A stretch of 8,774 nt of DNA, taken from positions 1 to 8,774 of the forward strand of contig WFUI01000240.1 in the NCBI GenBank assembly GCA_015485035.1. Reading direction: 5' to 3'. Below the pieces are notes generated by a model. That model saw nothing but the letters and a program-made list of their open reading frames with translations. It did no database searches and had not been told where the DNA came from. Shown here piece by piece: positions 1-6,036 of the stretch (its first letter is position 1; every line of letters starts with the position of its first letter). The stretch comes from Mariprofundus sp. Its GTDB lineage: Bacteria; Pseudomonadota; Zetaproteobacteria; Mariprofundales; Mariprofundaceae. A program made the translations under genes and the position numbers.

Positions 1-1
1 A

Positions 2-625
2 CTGGGCAATCTTGAGCTGCGTGGCTGGCTGATGGGCGGGCTGCTCAGTTTCACCGTTGTCGCCTGGATGGTGGGTGGCCATTCCACATCGCTCGCGGCC
101 ATTGCCTTGCTCAGCGTGGCCGCGATGTTTGGCTTGCGGCTGGTTAGTTGGGACGAGATTGAAAGCCAGGTGAGCTGGAGTGTTGTGCTGATGTATGGTG
201 GTGCGATTGCTGTTGGCTCAGCATTGAGTGTGAGTGGAGCCGGTGCATGGCTGGCTATGCAATTCTTTCCGGAAGGTGTTGTAGGTTTGGCACTCATTAT
301 TGTGCTGACGTTGGCGACGCTGCTGTTAACTGAAGGTGTGAGCAATGCGGCGGCTGTGGCGATTCTGTTGCCTGTCGCGATCCCGGTAGGACTTTCCGCA
401 GGCATTGATCCGCTGACAGTGGCATTGGCCGTTGGTATTATTGCAGGCTTCGCTTTCATGCTGCCAATGGGGACGCCTCCCAATGCCATGATTTATGGAA
501 CAGGATTTGTGCAACGCCTGGCTATGTTGCGATTTGGTGGTGTATTGTCTCTGACTGCATTGCTGTTGTTTATCGTGATTGTGCGGCACTGGTGGCCAAT
601 CATCGGATTTGGCATTCGTGGTTGA
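2..625 (+). CDS. DASS/SLC13-family anion transporter, C-terminal part (5' end outside window)
   Basis: The reading frame is open to the left edge, so only the last 207 residues are visible. They are strongly hydrophobic, with about six membrane or re-entrant segments. Two stretches match the paired signature regions of the divalent anion:Na+ symporter family: a TEGVSNAAAVAILLPVA segment (near 340-390), and a GFAFMLPMGTPPNAMIYGTG segment (near 448-507) that resembles the second SNT-type motif and its Thr-Pro-Pro-Asn-Ala core. The MYGGAIAVGSALSVSGAG stretch resembles the family's first re-entrant loop. These proteins sit in the inner membrane and import sulfate, dicarboxylates or other oxyanions. 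Substrate cannot be read from this fragment; sulfate is inferred because cysD and cysN follow on the same strand. TrkA-C domains, common in the middle of sulfate-type members, would lie outside the window. Family assignment is secure, substrate is not. Confidence 0.85.
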   Translation: MGNLELRGWLMGGLLSFTVVAWMVGGHSTSLAAIALLSVAAMFGLRLVSWDEIESQVSWSVVLMYGGAIAVGSALSVSGAGAWLAMQFFPEGVVGLALIIVLTLATLLLTEGVSNAAAVAILLPVAIPVGLSAGIDPLTVALAVGIIAGFAFMLPMGTPPNAMIYGTGFVQRLAMLRFGGVLSLTALLLFIVIVRHWWPIIGFGIRG

Positions 626-638
626 TTTGTGATTATGG

Positions 639-677
639 TGGCTGTTGCTGATACTATTAAACCCCAGCAGATGGCCA
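639..677 (+). other. Imperfect hairpin upstream of cysD
   Basis: Bases 639-650 can pair with 665-677 (12 pairs including several G-U, one bulged A at 671, 14-base loop). The inner part is TTGCTG against CAGCAG. No T-run follows, so it is not a standard intrinsic terminator. It sits between the transporter stop and the cysD Shine-Dalgarno sequence and could be a processing or stability element in a shared transcript. Function is inferred only. Confidence 0.35.
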
Positions 678-706
678 ATAGATGTGAAGAAAAGTAGGAG
701 ACGTTG

Positions 707-1630
707 ATGTCTGAAGGTAACAAGTCTGAACATAAACTGACACAGCTTAAAGCGCTGGAGGCGGAATCGATTCATATCATCCGCGAAGTCGTGGCGGAGT
801 TCCGTAATCCGGTTATGCTCTATTCGGTGGGAAAGGATTCGAGTGTGCTGCTGCACCTGGCACGCAAGGCATTTTATCCGGCCCCGTTGCCGTTTCCGCT
901 ATTGCATGTCGATACCGGCTTCAAGTTCAAGGAGATGTATGAATTCCGCGATGAATTCTGCAAGAAAGTCGGTGTGAATTTGATTGTACGTCGTAATGAA
1001 GACGCGATTGCCAAAGGTATGAATCCGAAAGATTTTGGGGTGGCTCGTTGCTGTGGCGCTTTGAAAACGCAGGGTTTGCTCGATGCGCTGGAAGAAGGTG
1101 AATATGATGCTGCCTTCGGTGGTGCTCGCCGTGATGAAGAGCGTTCCCGAGCCAAGGAGCGCGTGTTTTCAATGCGAGATGAATTCGGCCAGTGGGACCC
1201 TAAGAATCAGCGCCCCGAGTTGTGGAATATCTACAACGGCAGAATCCATGAAGGAGAGAGCGTACGCGTGTTCCCTATCTCCAACTGGACCGAGATGGAT
1301 ATCTGGCTCTATATCCGTGAAGAGAATATCCCGATTGTACCGCTTTATTTTGCCAAGGAACGTTTGATGGTAGAGCGCAAGCATCTGTTGATCCCCTATT
1401 ATGAAGAGATGAAGGATCAGTTGCTGGAAGGAGAGGAGCCCAAGATGGTCATGTCGCGCTTCCGAACTCTGGGTTGTAGCCCGTGTACAGGCGCGGTACG
1501 TTCGGATGCAACGAATATGGATGAGATTGTTATTGAAGCAGCAGCTGCACGCCGCTCTGAGCGGGAAACACGTATTATCGATCACGGGTCCAACAGTATG
1601 GAAGACAAGAAAAAAGAAGGGTATTTTTGA
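707..1630 (+). CDS. cysD: Sulfate adenylyltransferase small subunit CysD
   Basis: CysD is the catalytic subunit of cytosolic ATP sulfurylase. With CysN it converts sulfate and ATP to adenosine 5'-phosphosulfate and pyrophosphate, the first step of sulfate assimilation. The 307 residues match the family's usual length (about 302). Visible family marks are the PP-loop SVGKDSS at residues 40-46 (the ATP pyrophosphatase fold), [15 protein letters not shown] at 141-155, [11 protein letters not shown] at 190-200, the [11 protein letters not shown] stretch at 253-263 and the typical C-terminal KKKEGYF. I chose the ATG at 707, preceded by AGGAG at 696-700 with six bases of spacing; a TTG one codon earlier is in frame but less likely. 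The gene follows a probable oxyanion permease after 81 bases and precedes cysN by 123 bases on the same strand, as expected for a sulfate activation operon. Identification is very secure. Confidence 0.97.
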   Translation: MSEGNKSEHKLTQLKALEAESIHIIREVVAEFRNPVMLYSVGKDSSVLLHLARKAFYPAPLPFPLLHVDTGFKFKEMYEFRDEFCKKVGVNLIVRRNEDAIAKGMNPKDFGVARCCGALKTQGLLDALEEGEYDAAFGGARRDEERSRAKERVFSMRDEFGQWDPKNQRPELWNIYNGRIHEGESVRVFPISNWTEMDIWLYIREENIPIVPLYFAKERLMVERKHLLIPYYEEMKDQLLEGEEPKMVMSRFRTLGCSPCTGAVRSDATNMDEIVIEAAAARRSERETRIIDHGSNSMEDKKKEGYF

Positions 1631-1658
1631 TTGATACGTAATCAGGACATCTATGACC

Positions 1659-1678
1659 TGTTGCTGGAAACAGCAGCG
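1659..1678 (+). other. GAAA-tetraloop hairpin in the cysD-cysN gap
   Basis: Bases 1659-1666 pair with 1671-1678 (eight pairs, two of them G-U) around a GAAA loop, a GNRA-type tetraloop. No T-run follows, so it should not stop transcription. It lies 29 bases after the cysD stop in an unusually long 123-base gap for two subunits of one enzyme. It may protect the cysD 3' end or tune the subunit ratio; that is inference. Confidence 0.4.
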
Positions 1679-1753
1679 AAGGTTCGATGTTCTTTCCAGG
1701 TGATAAGGGCACTTTATTGAGGTGCTCGTGAACAGTTTTATGGAGTTTGGGAA

Positions 1754-3034
1754 ATGACTGAATTGAATTTGAAGGTTGCTGAAGAGATAGAATTGCTACG
1801 CCTGGTGACGGTGGGCAGTGTAGATGATGGTAAGTCAACTCTGATCGGGCGTTTACTGGTGGATACCAAAGGAGCATTTGAAGATCAGTTGCTGGCTGTG
1901 CGCAAAAAGAAGGGTACAACACACATCGCATCAGCTGCCGAGATTGATCTGGCTATGCTGACTGATGGCCTGTCGGCGGAACGCGAGCAGGGAATTACGA
2001 TCGATGTGGCCTACCGTTATTTTGCCACGCCGAAACGCAAGTTTATTATGGCCGATTGTCCGGGGCACGAGCAATATACCCGCAATATGGTGACTGGTGC
2101 TTCAACTGCCAGTGCCGCTATTATCCTGATTGATGCGCGTAACGGCGTCATGCCGCAAACCAAACGCCACACCCATATTCTGGGACTGCTGGGTATTCCG
2201 CATCTGATTGTGGCGGTCAACAAGATGGATCTGGTCGATCACGATCAGGCTGTATTTGAAAATATCCGTGCCGAGATGAATGAATATTGCGCCAGGCAGG
2301 GCGTGAAAGATCTGATTTGCCTGCCGATGTCGGCGCTGGATGGCGATATGGTCGCCGTGCGCGGCAATCATATGGACTGGTACGAGGGCAAGACGCTGCT
2401 GGAAACACTGGAAAGCCTGCCTGTGCTGGATGATGTGGATACAAAACCCTTCCGTCTGCCGGTACAACTGGTTAATCGCCCCCAAACACCTGATTTGCCG
2501 GATTATCGTGGTTTTATGGGTACAATTGCTTCCGGTACGGTGAGAGTCGGTGATGCAGTGAAAGCGATTCCGAGTGGCAATACATCGACTGTGAAAGAGA
2601 TTGTCACCTTCGATGGCAATCTCGAAGAAGCCTTTGCGCCGCAGAGTATTACGCTGACGCTGAATGATGAAATTGATTTATCGCGCGGCGATATGCTGGT
2701 GCACATTGGTGGCGAGACATCGGATAGCAAAGAGCTGGTAGCCAATGTCTGCTGGATTGGTGATGAGCCGCTTTCTGTACGCAAAAAATATATCATCAAA
2801 CACACCACCAATAGCGTCAAGGCGATGGTTGCCAGTATCGATTTCCGCCGTGATATTCATACCCTGAGCAAGGATGACGCGGATGAACTGGCCATGAATG
2901 AAATCGGGCAGATCACCTTCAAGTTAATGAAGCCGATTCATTGCGACAGCTATGCCGATAATCGCATGACCGGCAGTTTTATTGTCATTGATACATTCAC
3001 CAACAATACCGTTGGTGCGGGTATGATCGTTTAA
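1754..3034 (+). CDS. cysN: Sulfate adenylyltransferase GTPase subunit CysN
   Basis: CysN is the EF-Tu-like GTPase subunit of ATP sulfurylase; GTP hydrolysis drives the unfavourable formation of APS by CysD. The 426 residues carry the G1 loop GSVDDGKS at 21-28, the switch region with EREQGITIDVAYRYF near 76-90, G3 DCPGHEQ at 101-107 and G4 NKMD at 156-159. Two beta-barrel domains of the elongation-factor type follow, ending in a family-typical NNTVGAGMIV. The protein stops there, so there is no fused APS kinase (CysC) as in CysNC or NodQ proteins; it is at the short end of the stand-alone range (E. coli CysN is about 475). The start ATG at 1754 has GGAG at 1742-1745, eight bases away. It follows cysD on the same strand and both are expected to be co-transcribed. 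Identification is very secure. Confidence 0.96.
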   Translation: MTELNLKVAEEIELLRLVTVGSVDDGKSTLIGRLLVDTKGAFEDQLLAVRKKKGTTHIASAAEIDLAMLTDGLSAEREQGITIDVAYRYFATPKRKFIMADCPGHEQYTRNMVTGASTASAAIILIDARNGVMPQTKRHTHILGLLGIPHLIVAVNKMDLVDHDQAVFENIRAEMNEYCARQGVKDLICLPMSALDGDMVAVRGNHMDWYEGKTLLETLESLPVLDDVDTKPFRLPVQLVNRPQTPDLPDYRGFMGTIASGTVRVGDAVKAIPSGNTSTVKEIVTFDGNLEEAFAPQSITLTLNDEIDLSRGDMLVHIGGETSDSKELVANVCWIGDEPLSVRKKYIIKHTTNSVKAMVASIDFRRDIHTLSKDDADELAMNEIGQITFKLMKPIHCDSYADNRMTGSFIVIDTFTNNTVGAGMIV

Positions 3035-3076
3035 GGTTTCGATCGGATATGGTTTCACCGGATAGCAGGAGAAATA

Positions 3077-4444
3077 ATGTTTAGTCGTTTAAGTGAGAAG
3101 TTTGGTAATATCGCGCAAAAGCTGCGCGGTTCTGCGCGTGTATCCGAGGCTGATCTGGATGCAACGCTGCGTGAAATGCGTCTGGCTATGCTCGAAGCCG
3201 ATGTGGCTTTGCCGGTGGTTCGCCATCTGATGGCTGAGGTCAAGGAACGGGCGCTGGGCGCGGATGTGGCGAAGAGCCTGCAGCCAGGCCAGGTGATCAT
3301 CAAGATTCTCAATGATGCGTTGACTGATTTGCTGGGTGGCCAGCGTCGTGATCTGGATTTATCCAAAATTCCGTCTGTCGTTCTGCTGTGCGGTTTGCAA
3401 GGCGCGGGTAAAACGACCACTGCCGGCAAGCTGGCTCGATTGCTCGTATCACAAGGTAAAAAAGTGGCGCTGACTTCGGTGGATGCAACCCGTCCTGCGG
3501 CGCGTGAACAGCTTCAGGTGCTGGCCGGACAGGTGGATGTACCCTATATCGTCGGCGAAGGCTCTAGCGCGGCCAATCTGGCCAAATCGGCTGTATTGCA
3601 AGCCGGGCGTGATGGACACCATGTCTTGATTCTCGATACCGCCGGTCGTCAGGTGGTGGATGATGATTTAATGGCCGAAATCAAGGCTGTGGCAGATGCG
3701 GTAGGCGCGACCGAGCGTTTGCTGGTACTCGATGCCATGACCGGTCAGACGGCACTACAGATCGCCGAACAATTTCATGCAGCGGTAAATATGTCCGGCT
3801 GTATTCTGACCAAGACCGATGCCGATGTGCGCGGCGGTGCGGCATTGTCGGTAGCACATAGTACCGGTGTCCCGATTCGGTATGTCGGTACCGGTGAAAA
3901 GATTGAGGCATTTGAACTGTTCGATCCGGCTCGCATGGCCGGGCGAATTCTGGGGCAGGGTGATGTGGTCGGGTTGGTGGAGAAGATTCAATCCACAGTC
4001 GATCAGAAGGTGGCGGAAAAGGCTGCCGCAAGAATAAAAAAAGGGCAGTTCGATCTCGGAGATTTCGCCGAGCAGCTCGGTCAGATGCAGAATATGGGAG
4101 GCATGGCCGGTATGCTCAAAATGATGCCTGGTATGAACCTGCCACAGGGCGCACTTGATCAGATGGATGATAAGCCGATCAAGCGCATGCAGGCGATGGT
4201 CTATTCAATGACGCCGAAAGAGCGTAAATATCCCAAACTGTTAAACGGCAGTCGTAAACGGCGTGTAACAATGGGTTCCGGAACCAGCGTGCCTGAATTG
4301 AATCGCATGCTCAAACAGTTCGCCCAGATGCAAAAAATGATGAAGCGTATGAAAGGCGGCAAGGGTCGCCGCATGATGGCTCAGATGATGGGCAAGTTTG
4401 GAGGTATGGGCGGTGGAATGCCACCGGGCATGCCGAAGATGTAA
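3077..4444 (+). CDS. ffh: Signal recognition particle GTPase Ffh (SRP54)
   Basis: Ffh binds 4.5S RNA and signal sequences of nascent inner-membrane proteins, and delivers ribosomes to the FtsY receptor. The 455 residues show the order N domain (about 1-95), G domain (about 96-300) and methionine-rich M domain (about 320-440). Visible motifs are G1 GLQGAGKTT at 106-114, DATRPAAREQL at 136-146, DTAGR at 187-191, G4 TKTD at 245-248 followed by RGGAALS, and GTGEK at 271-275. The RNA-binding helix-turn-helix contains SRKRRVTMGSGTS at 392-404, and the Met-rich finger includes MAGMLKMMPGM at 343-353. Start ATG 3077 has AGGAG at 3067-3071, five bases away. It begins 42 bases after cysN and precedes rpsP, an arrangement (ffh then the trmD operon) widespread in proteobacteria. 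A few normally near-invariant positions differ: TKTDADVRGG where TKxDGDARGG is usual. Identification is very secure. Confidence 0.97.
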   Translation: MFSRLSEKFGNIAQKLRGSARVSEADLDATLREMRLAMLEADVALPVVRHLMAEVKERALGADVAKSLQPGQVIIKILNDALTDLLGGQRRDLDLSKIPSVVLLCGLQGAGKTTTAGKLARLLVSQGKKVALTSVDATRPAAREQLQVLAGQVDVPYIVGEGSSAANLAKSAVLQAGRDGHHVLILDTAGRQVVDDDLMAEIKAVADAVGATERLLVLDAMTGQTALQIAEQFHAAVNMSGCILTKTDADVRGGAALSVAHSTGVPIRYVGTGEKIEAFELFDPARMAGRILGQGDVVGLVEKIQSTVDQKVAEKAAARIKKGQFDLGDFAEQLGQMQNMGGMAGMLKMMPGMNLPQGALDQMDDKPIKRMQAMVYSMTPKERKYPKLLNGSRKRRVTMGSGTSVPELNRMLKQFAQMQKMMKRMKGGKGRRMMAQMMGKFGGMGGGMPPGMPKM

Positions 4445-4464
4445 AAAAGATCAGGAAAAGCATC

Positions 4465-4493
4465 TTGCGAGCGACACGTTATATCTCTATAGT
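4465..4493 (+). promoter_or_regulatory. Sigma70-type promoter of rpsP-rimM-trmD
   Basis: TTGCGA at 4465-4470 and TATAGT at 4488-4493 are separated by exactly 17 bases; they match the consensus hexamers at 4 and 5 of 6 positions. An A-rich stretch (4443-4459) lies upstream and could act as an UP-like element. The bases right after the -10 box are GCGCCGC (4494-4500), a GC-rich discriminator of the kind found at stringently controlled ribosomal promoters. The start site would be near 4500, giving a leader of about 25 bases that contains the rpsP ribosome binding site. The location after ffh and before a ribosomal protein gene fits well. Confidence 0.65.
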
Positions 4494-4525
4494 GCGCCGC
4501 CTGTTTTTCGGAGGTAGTACTTAAT

Positions 4526-4765
4526 ATGGCAACAATTATTCGTTTGAGCCGTGGTGGCCGCAAGAAGCGTCCTTTTTATTCTGTCGTTGTAATGGACGAG
4601 CGCAAGCGTCGCGATGGTGCATTCATCGAGAAGCTGGGCTATTACGACCCTTGCACGGAACCGGAAGTGATCAAGCTGGATCTGGATCGGGTCAAGGCAT
4701 GGACTGATCAGGGCGCGAAAGTATCTGACCGCGTCGCCAACCTGATTGGCAAGGCATCAGCATAA
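4526..4765 (+). CDS. rpsP: 30S ribosomal protein S16
   Basis: S16 is a small-subunit protein needed for 30S assembly, binding 16S rRNA. The 79 residues are close to the usual size (E. coli 82). The N-terminal block with IIRLSRGGRKKRPFYSVVV, then RRDGAFIEKLGYYDP, is the family signature. The C-terminal half (VKAWTDQGAKVSDRVANLIGKA) also fits. A strong GGAGG lies at 4510-4514, 11 bases before the ATG, in line with high expression. It is the first gene after the predicted promoter and leads the rimM-trmD group. Identification is very secure. Confidence 0.98.
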   Translation: MATIIRLSRGGRKKRPFYSVVVMDERKRRDGAFIEKLGYYDPCTEPEVIKLDLDRVKAWTDQGAKVSDRVANLIGKASA

Positions 4766-4778
4766 TTGACCCTGACTG

Positions 4779-4795
4779 AAGCCTGACACAGGCTT
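4779..4795 (+). promoter_or_regulatory. Hairpin masking the rimM ribosome binding site
   Basis: AAGCCTG (4779-4785) and CAGGCTT (4789-4795) form a perfect seven-pair stem with a three-base ACA loop, extendable by a G-T pair (4778/4796). The right arm contains AGG at 4790-4792, the only Shine-Dalgarno-like sequence before the rimM ATG at 4801. The stem should lower rimM translation compared with rpsP. It is known for E. coli that RimM and TrmD are made far less than the ribosomal proteins of the same operon through control at the start of rimM; that this hairpin plays that role here is inference. Confidence 0.5.
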
Positions 4796-4800
4796 TGTCG

Positions 4801-5349
4801 ATGGTTCGTAACAAATATTTGCATGTTGGTGATATTCTTGGGGCGCATGGCCTCAAAGGTGCACTGATCGTCTATTCACATACCCGGCCCGCGGATGCGG
4901 TCGCCGGGTATTCTTGTTGGTGGCTGGGAGAGACTGCCGAAACCGCCAAGGCCTATGCACTCAAGCGCTGCTGGCAGCATGGTAAACGCATGCTGGCCGA
5001 AATCGAAGGTGTGATTGACTGCAGCAGTGCTGAAGCTCTAAAGGGTCTGAAAATCTGGATTTCGTCTGATGAAGTGGAAAGCGATGAAGACGAATATCTG
5101 TGGGTGGAATTGATCGGCTGTCAGGTGGTTCGACAAGGCAGTCGTGAATTGCTGGGGACAGTCACTGCTTTGGAAGAGTATGGCGCTCAGGACAACCTGC
5201 TGGTGAAAACAGTGGAAGGAGCTGAATTGCAGGGCGAATGGCTGATCCCTTTTACCGGGCAGGTTGTTACCGAGGTTAATCTCGATGACGGCGTCATTGT
5301 GGTCGATATGCCTGAAGGGATGGATGCATGTTTTACGCCCAGATTCTGA
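4801..5349 (+). CDS. rimM: 16S rRNA processing / 30S maturation factor RimM
   Basis: RimM binds S19 and the 16S head domain during late 30S assembly. The 182 residues match family length. The N-terminal RimM barrel shows VGDILGAHGLKG at residues 9-20, the usual VGxIxGxHGLxG motif. The C-terminal PRC-barrel begins at EYLWVELIGCQVV (98-110) and contains GTVTALEEYGAQDNLLV at 119-135 and the WLIPF stretch at 147-151. I chose ATG 4801; an in-frame TTG at 4795 lies inside the hairpin arm with almost no room for a ribosome binding site. The gene starts 35 bases after rpsP and its end overlaps trmD by 22 bases, which suggests translational coupling. Identification is very secure. Confidence 0.95.
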   Translation: MVRNKYLHVGDILGAHGLKGALIVYSHTRPADAVAGYSCWWLGETAETAKAYALKRCWQHGKRMLAEIEGVIDCSSAEALKGLKIWISSDEVESDEDEYLWVELIGCQVVRQGSRELLGTVTALEEYGAQDNLLVKTVEGAELQGEWLIPFTGQVVTEVNLDDGVIVVDMPEGMDACFTPRF

Positions 5350-5990
5350 CCCTCTTTCCTGAATTCTTTGATTCGCCGCTATCATGCTCGATTCCAAAAC
5401 GAGCCATCGAAGCGGGGATTGTCTCAGTTGATGCAATCCAGATCCGTGATTTTGCCACTGATAAACATCACAAGGTAGATGATTCCCCATACGGTGGCGG
5501 TCCCGGTATGCTGATGAAGCCGGAGCCGGTAGTCGCCTCGATCCGTGCCGCACGCGATAGACATCCTGACACCCATGTGGTGATGCTTACACCTTCGGGT
5601 GCTCGTTTTACACAGGCCAAGGCGCTGGAATTCACTGAAAAGTCCGGCATTACATTGCTCTGTGGTCGTTACGAAGGGTTTGATGAAAGAATATGTGATT
5701 ATGTCGATGAAGAATTGTCGCTGGGTGATTATGTGCTATCAGGGGGTGAGCCTGCAGCGCTATGTGTGCTGGATGCAGTGATTCGATTATTGCCGGAAGT
5801 GCTGGGTAGCCCTGAATCAGCTGTGCTCGATTCATTTACAGAAGAAGGTATCCTTGACTGGCCGCACTACACCCGGCCGGAAATGTTTGAAGGCAAAGGC
5901 GTGCCGGAGGTATTGCTATCGGGCAATCATGCTGAAATCGAAAAATGGCGCAGGGCACAGGCAATAAAGCGGAGTAAAAAACGAGTTTAA
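5328..5990 (+). CDS. trmD: tRNA (guanine-37 N1)-methyltransferase TrmD
   Basis: TrmD uses S-adenosylmethionine to methylate G37 next to the anticodon, preventing +1 frameshifts. It is a SPOUT-class trefoil-knot dimer. Conserved blocks are PYGGGPGM at 54-61, GRYEGFDER at 113-121, SLGDYVLSGGEPA at 131-143, DSF at 168-170 (Asp168 matches the catalytic aspartate known in the family), DWPHYTRP at 177-184 and VPEVLLSGNHA at 192-202. The protein ends at residue 220 in a basic RSKKRV tail, about 20-35 residues shorter than common TrmD proteins (E. coli 255), lacking the usual RTWxRRPDLL-like end. I find no frameshift that would restore it, so the short end looks natural. AAGGGA (5315-5320) lies seven bases before the ATG, inside the rimM 3' end. 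Identification is very secure. Confidence 0.96.
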   Translation: MFYAQILTLFPEFFDSPLSCSIPKRAIEAGIVSVDAIQIRDFATDKHHKVDDSPYGGGPGMLMKPEPVVASIRAARDRHPDTHVVMLTPSGARFTQAKALEFTEKSGITLLCGRYEGFDERICDYVDEELSLGDYVLSGGEPAALCVLDAVIRLLPEVLGSPESAVLDSFTEEGILDWPHYTRPEMFEGKGVPEVLLSGNHAEIEKWRRAQAIKRSKKRV

Positions 5991-6000
5991 TCATCAGTGC

Positions 6001-6031
6001 CGGGGTGCGGATATTTGCCCGAGACCTTTTT
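6001..6031 (+). terminator. Weak candidate terminator after trmD
   Basis: CGGG at 6001-6004 can pair with CCCG at 6018-6021, and TTTTT follows at 6027-6031, then a T-rich stretch. The stem is only four pairs with a 13-base loop, so this is a weak terminator at best. Some transcription stop is expected in this 46-base gap because the genes on both sides converge. On the minus strand a T6 run at 5976-5981, inside the trmD end, could serve the other gene, but I see no good stem there. Confidence 0.3.
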
Positions 6032-6036
6032 GTTTA

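Noticed and set aside
627..657. Possible cysD promoter TTGTGA / TACTAT
   Set aside because: Both boxes are only 4 of 6 matches and the spacing is 19 bases; not better than chance in an AT-rich gap.
704..706. TTG as the cysD start
   Set aside because: The adjacent ATG at 707 has ideal spacing from AGGAG and is the commoner start codon.
326..856. Long minus-strand open frame under the transporter and cysD
   Set aside because: It lies antisense across two well-supported genes and a gap; its composition (many His, Gln, Asn, Arg) is typical of a shadow frame.
1631..1720. Short frame of 29 codons beginning with TTG directly after the cysD stop
   Set aside because: It has no ribosome binding site of its own beyond the cysD end, a rare start codon, no recognisable family, and overlaps the tetraloop hairpin. 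Most likely chance.
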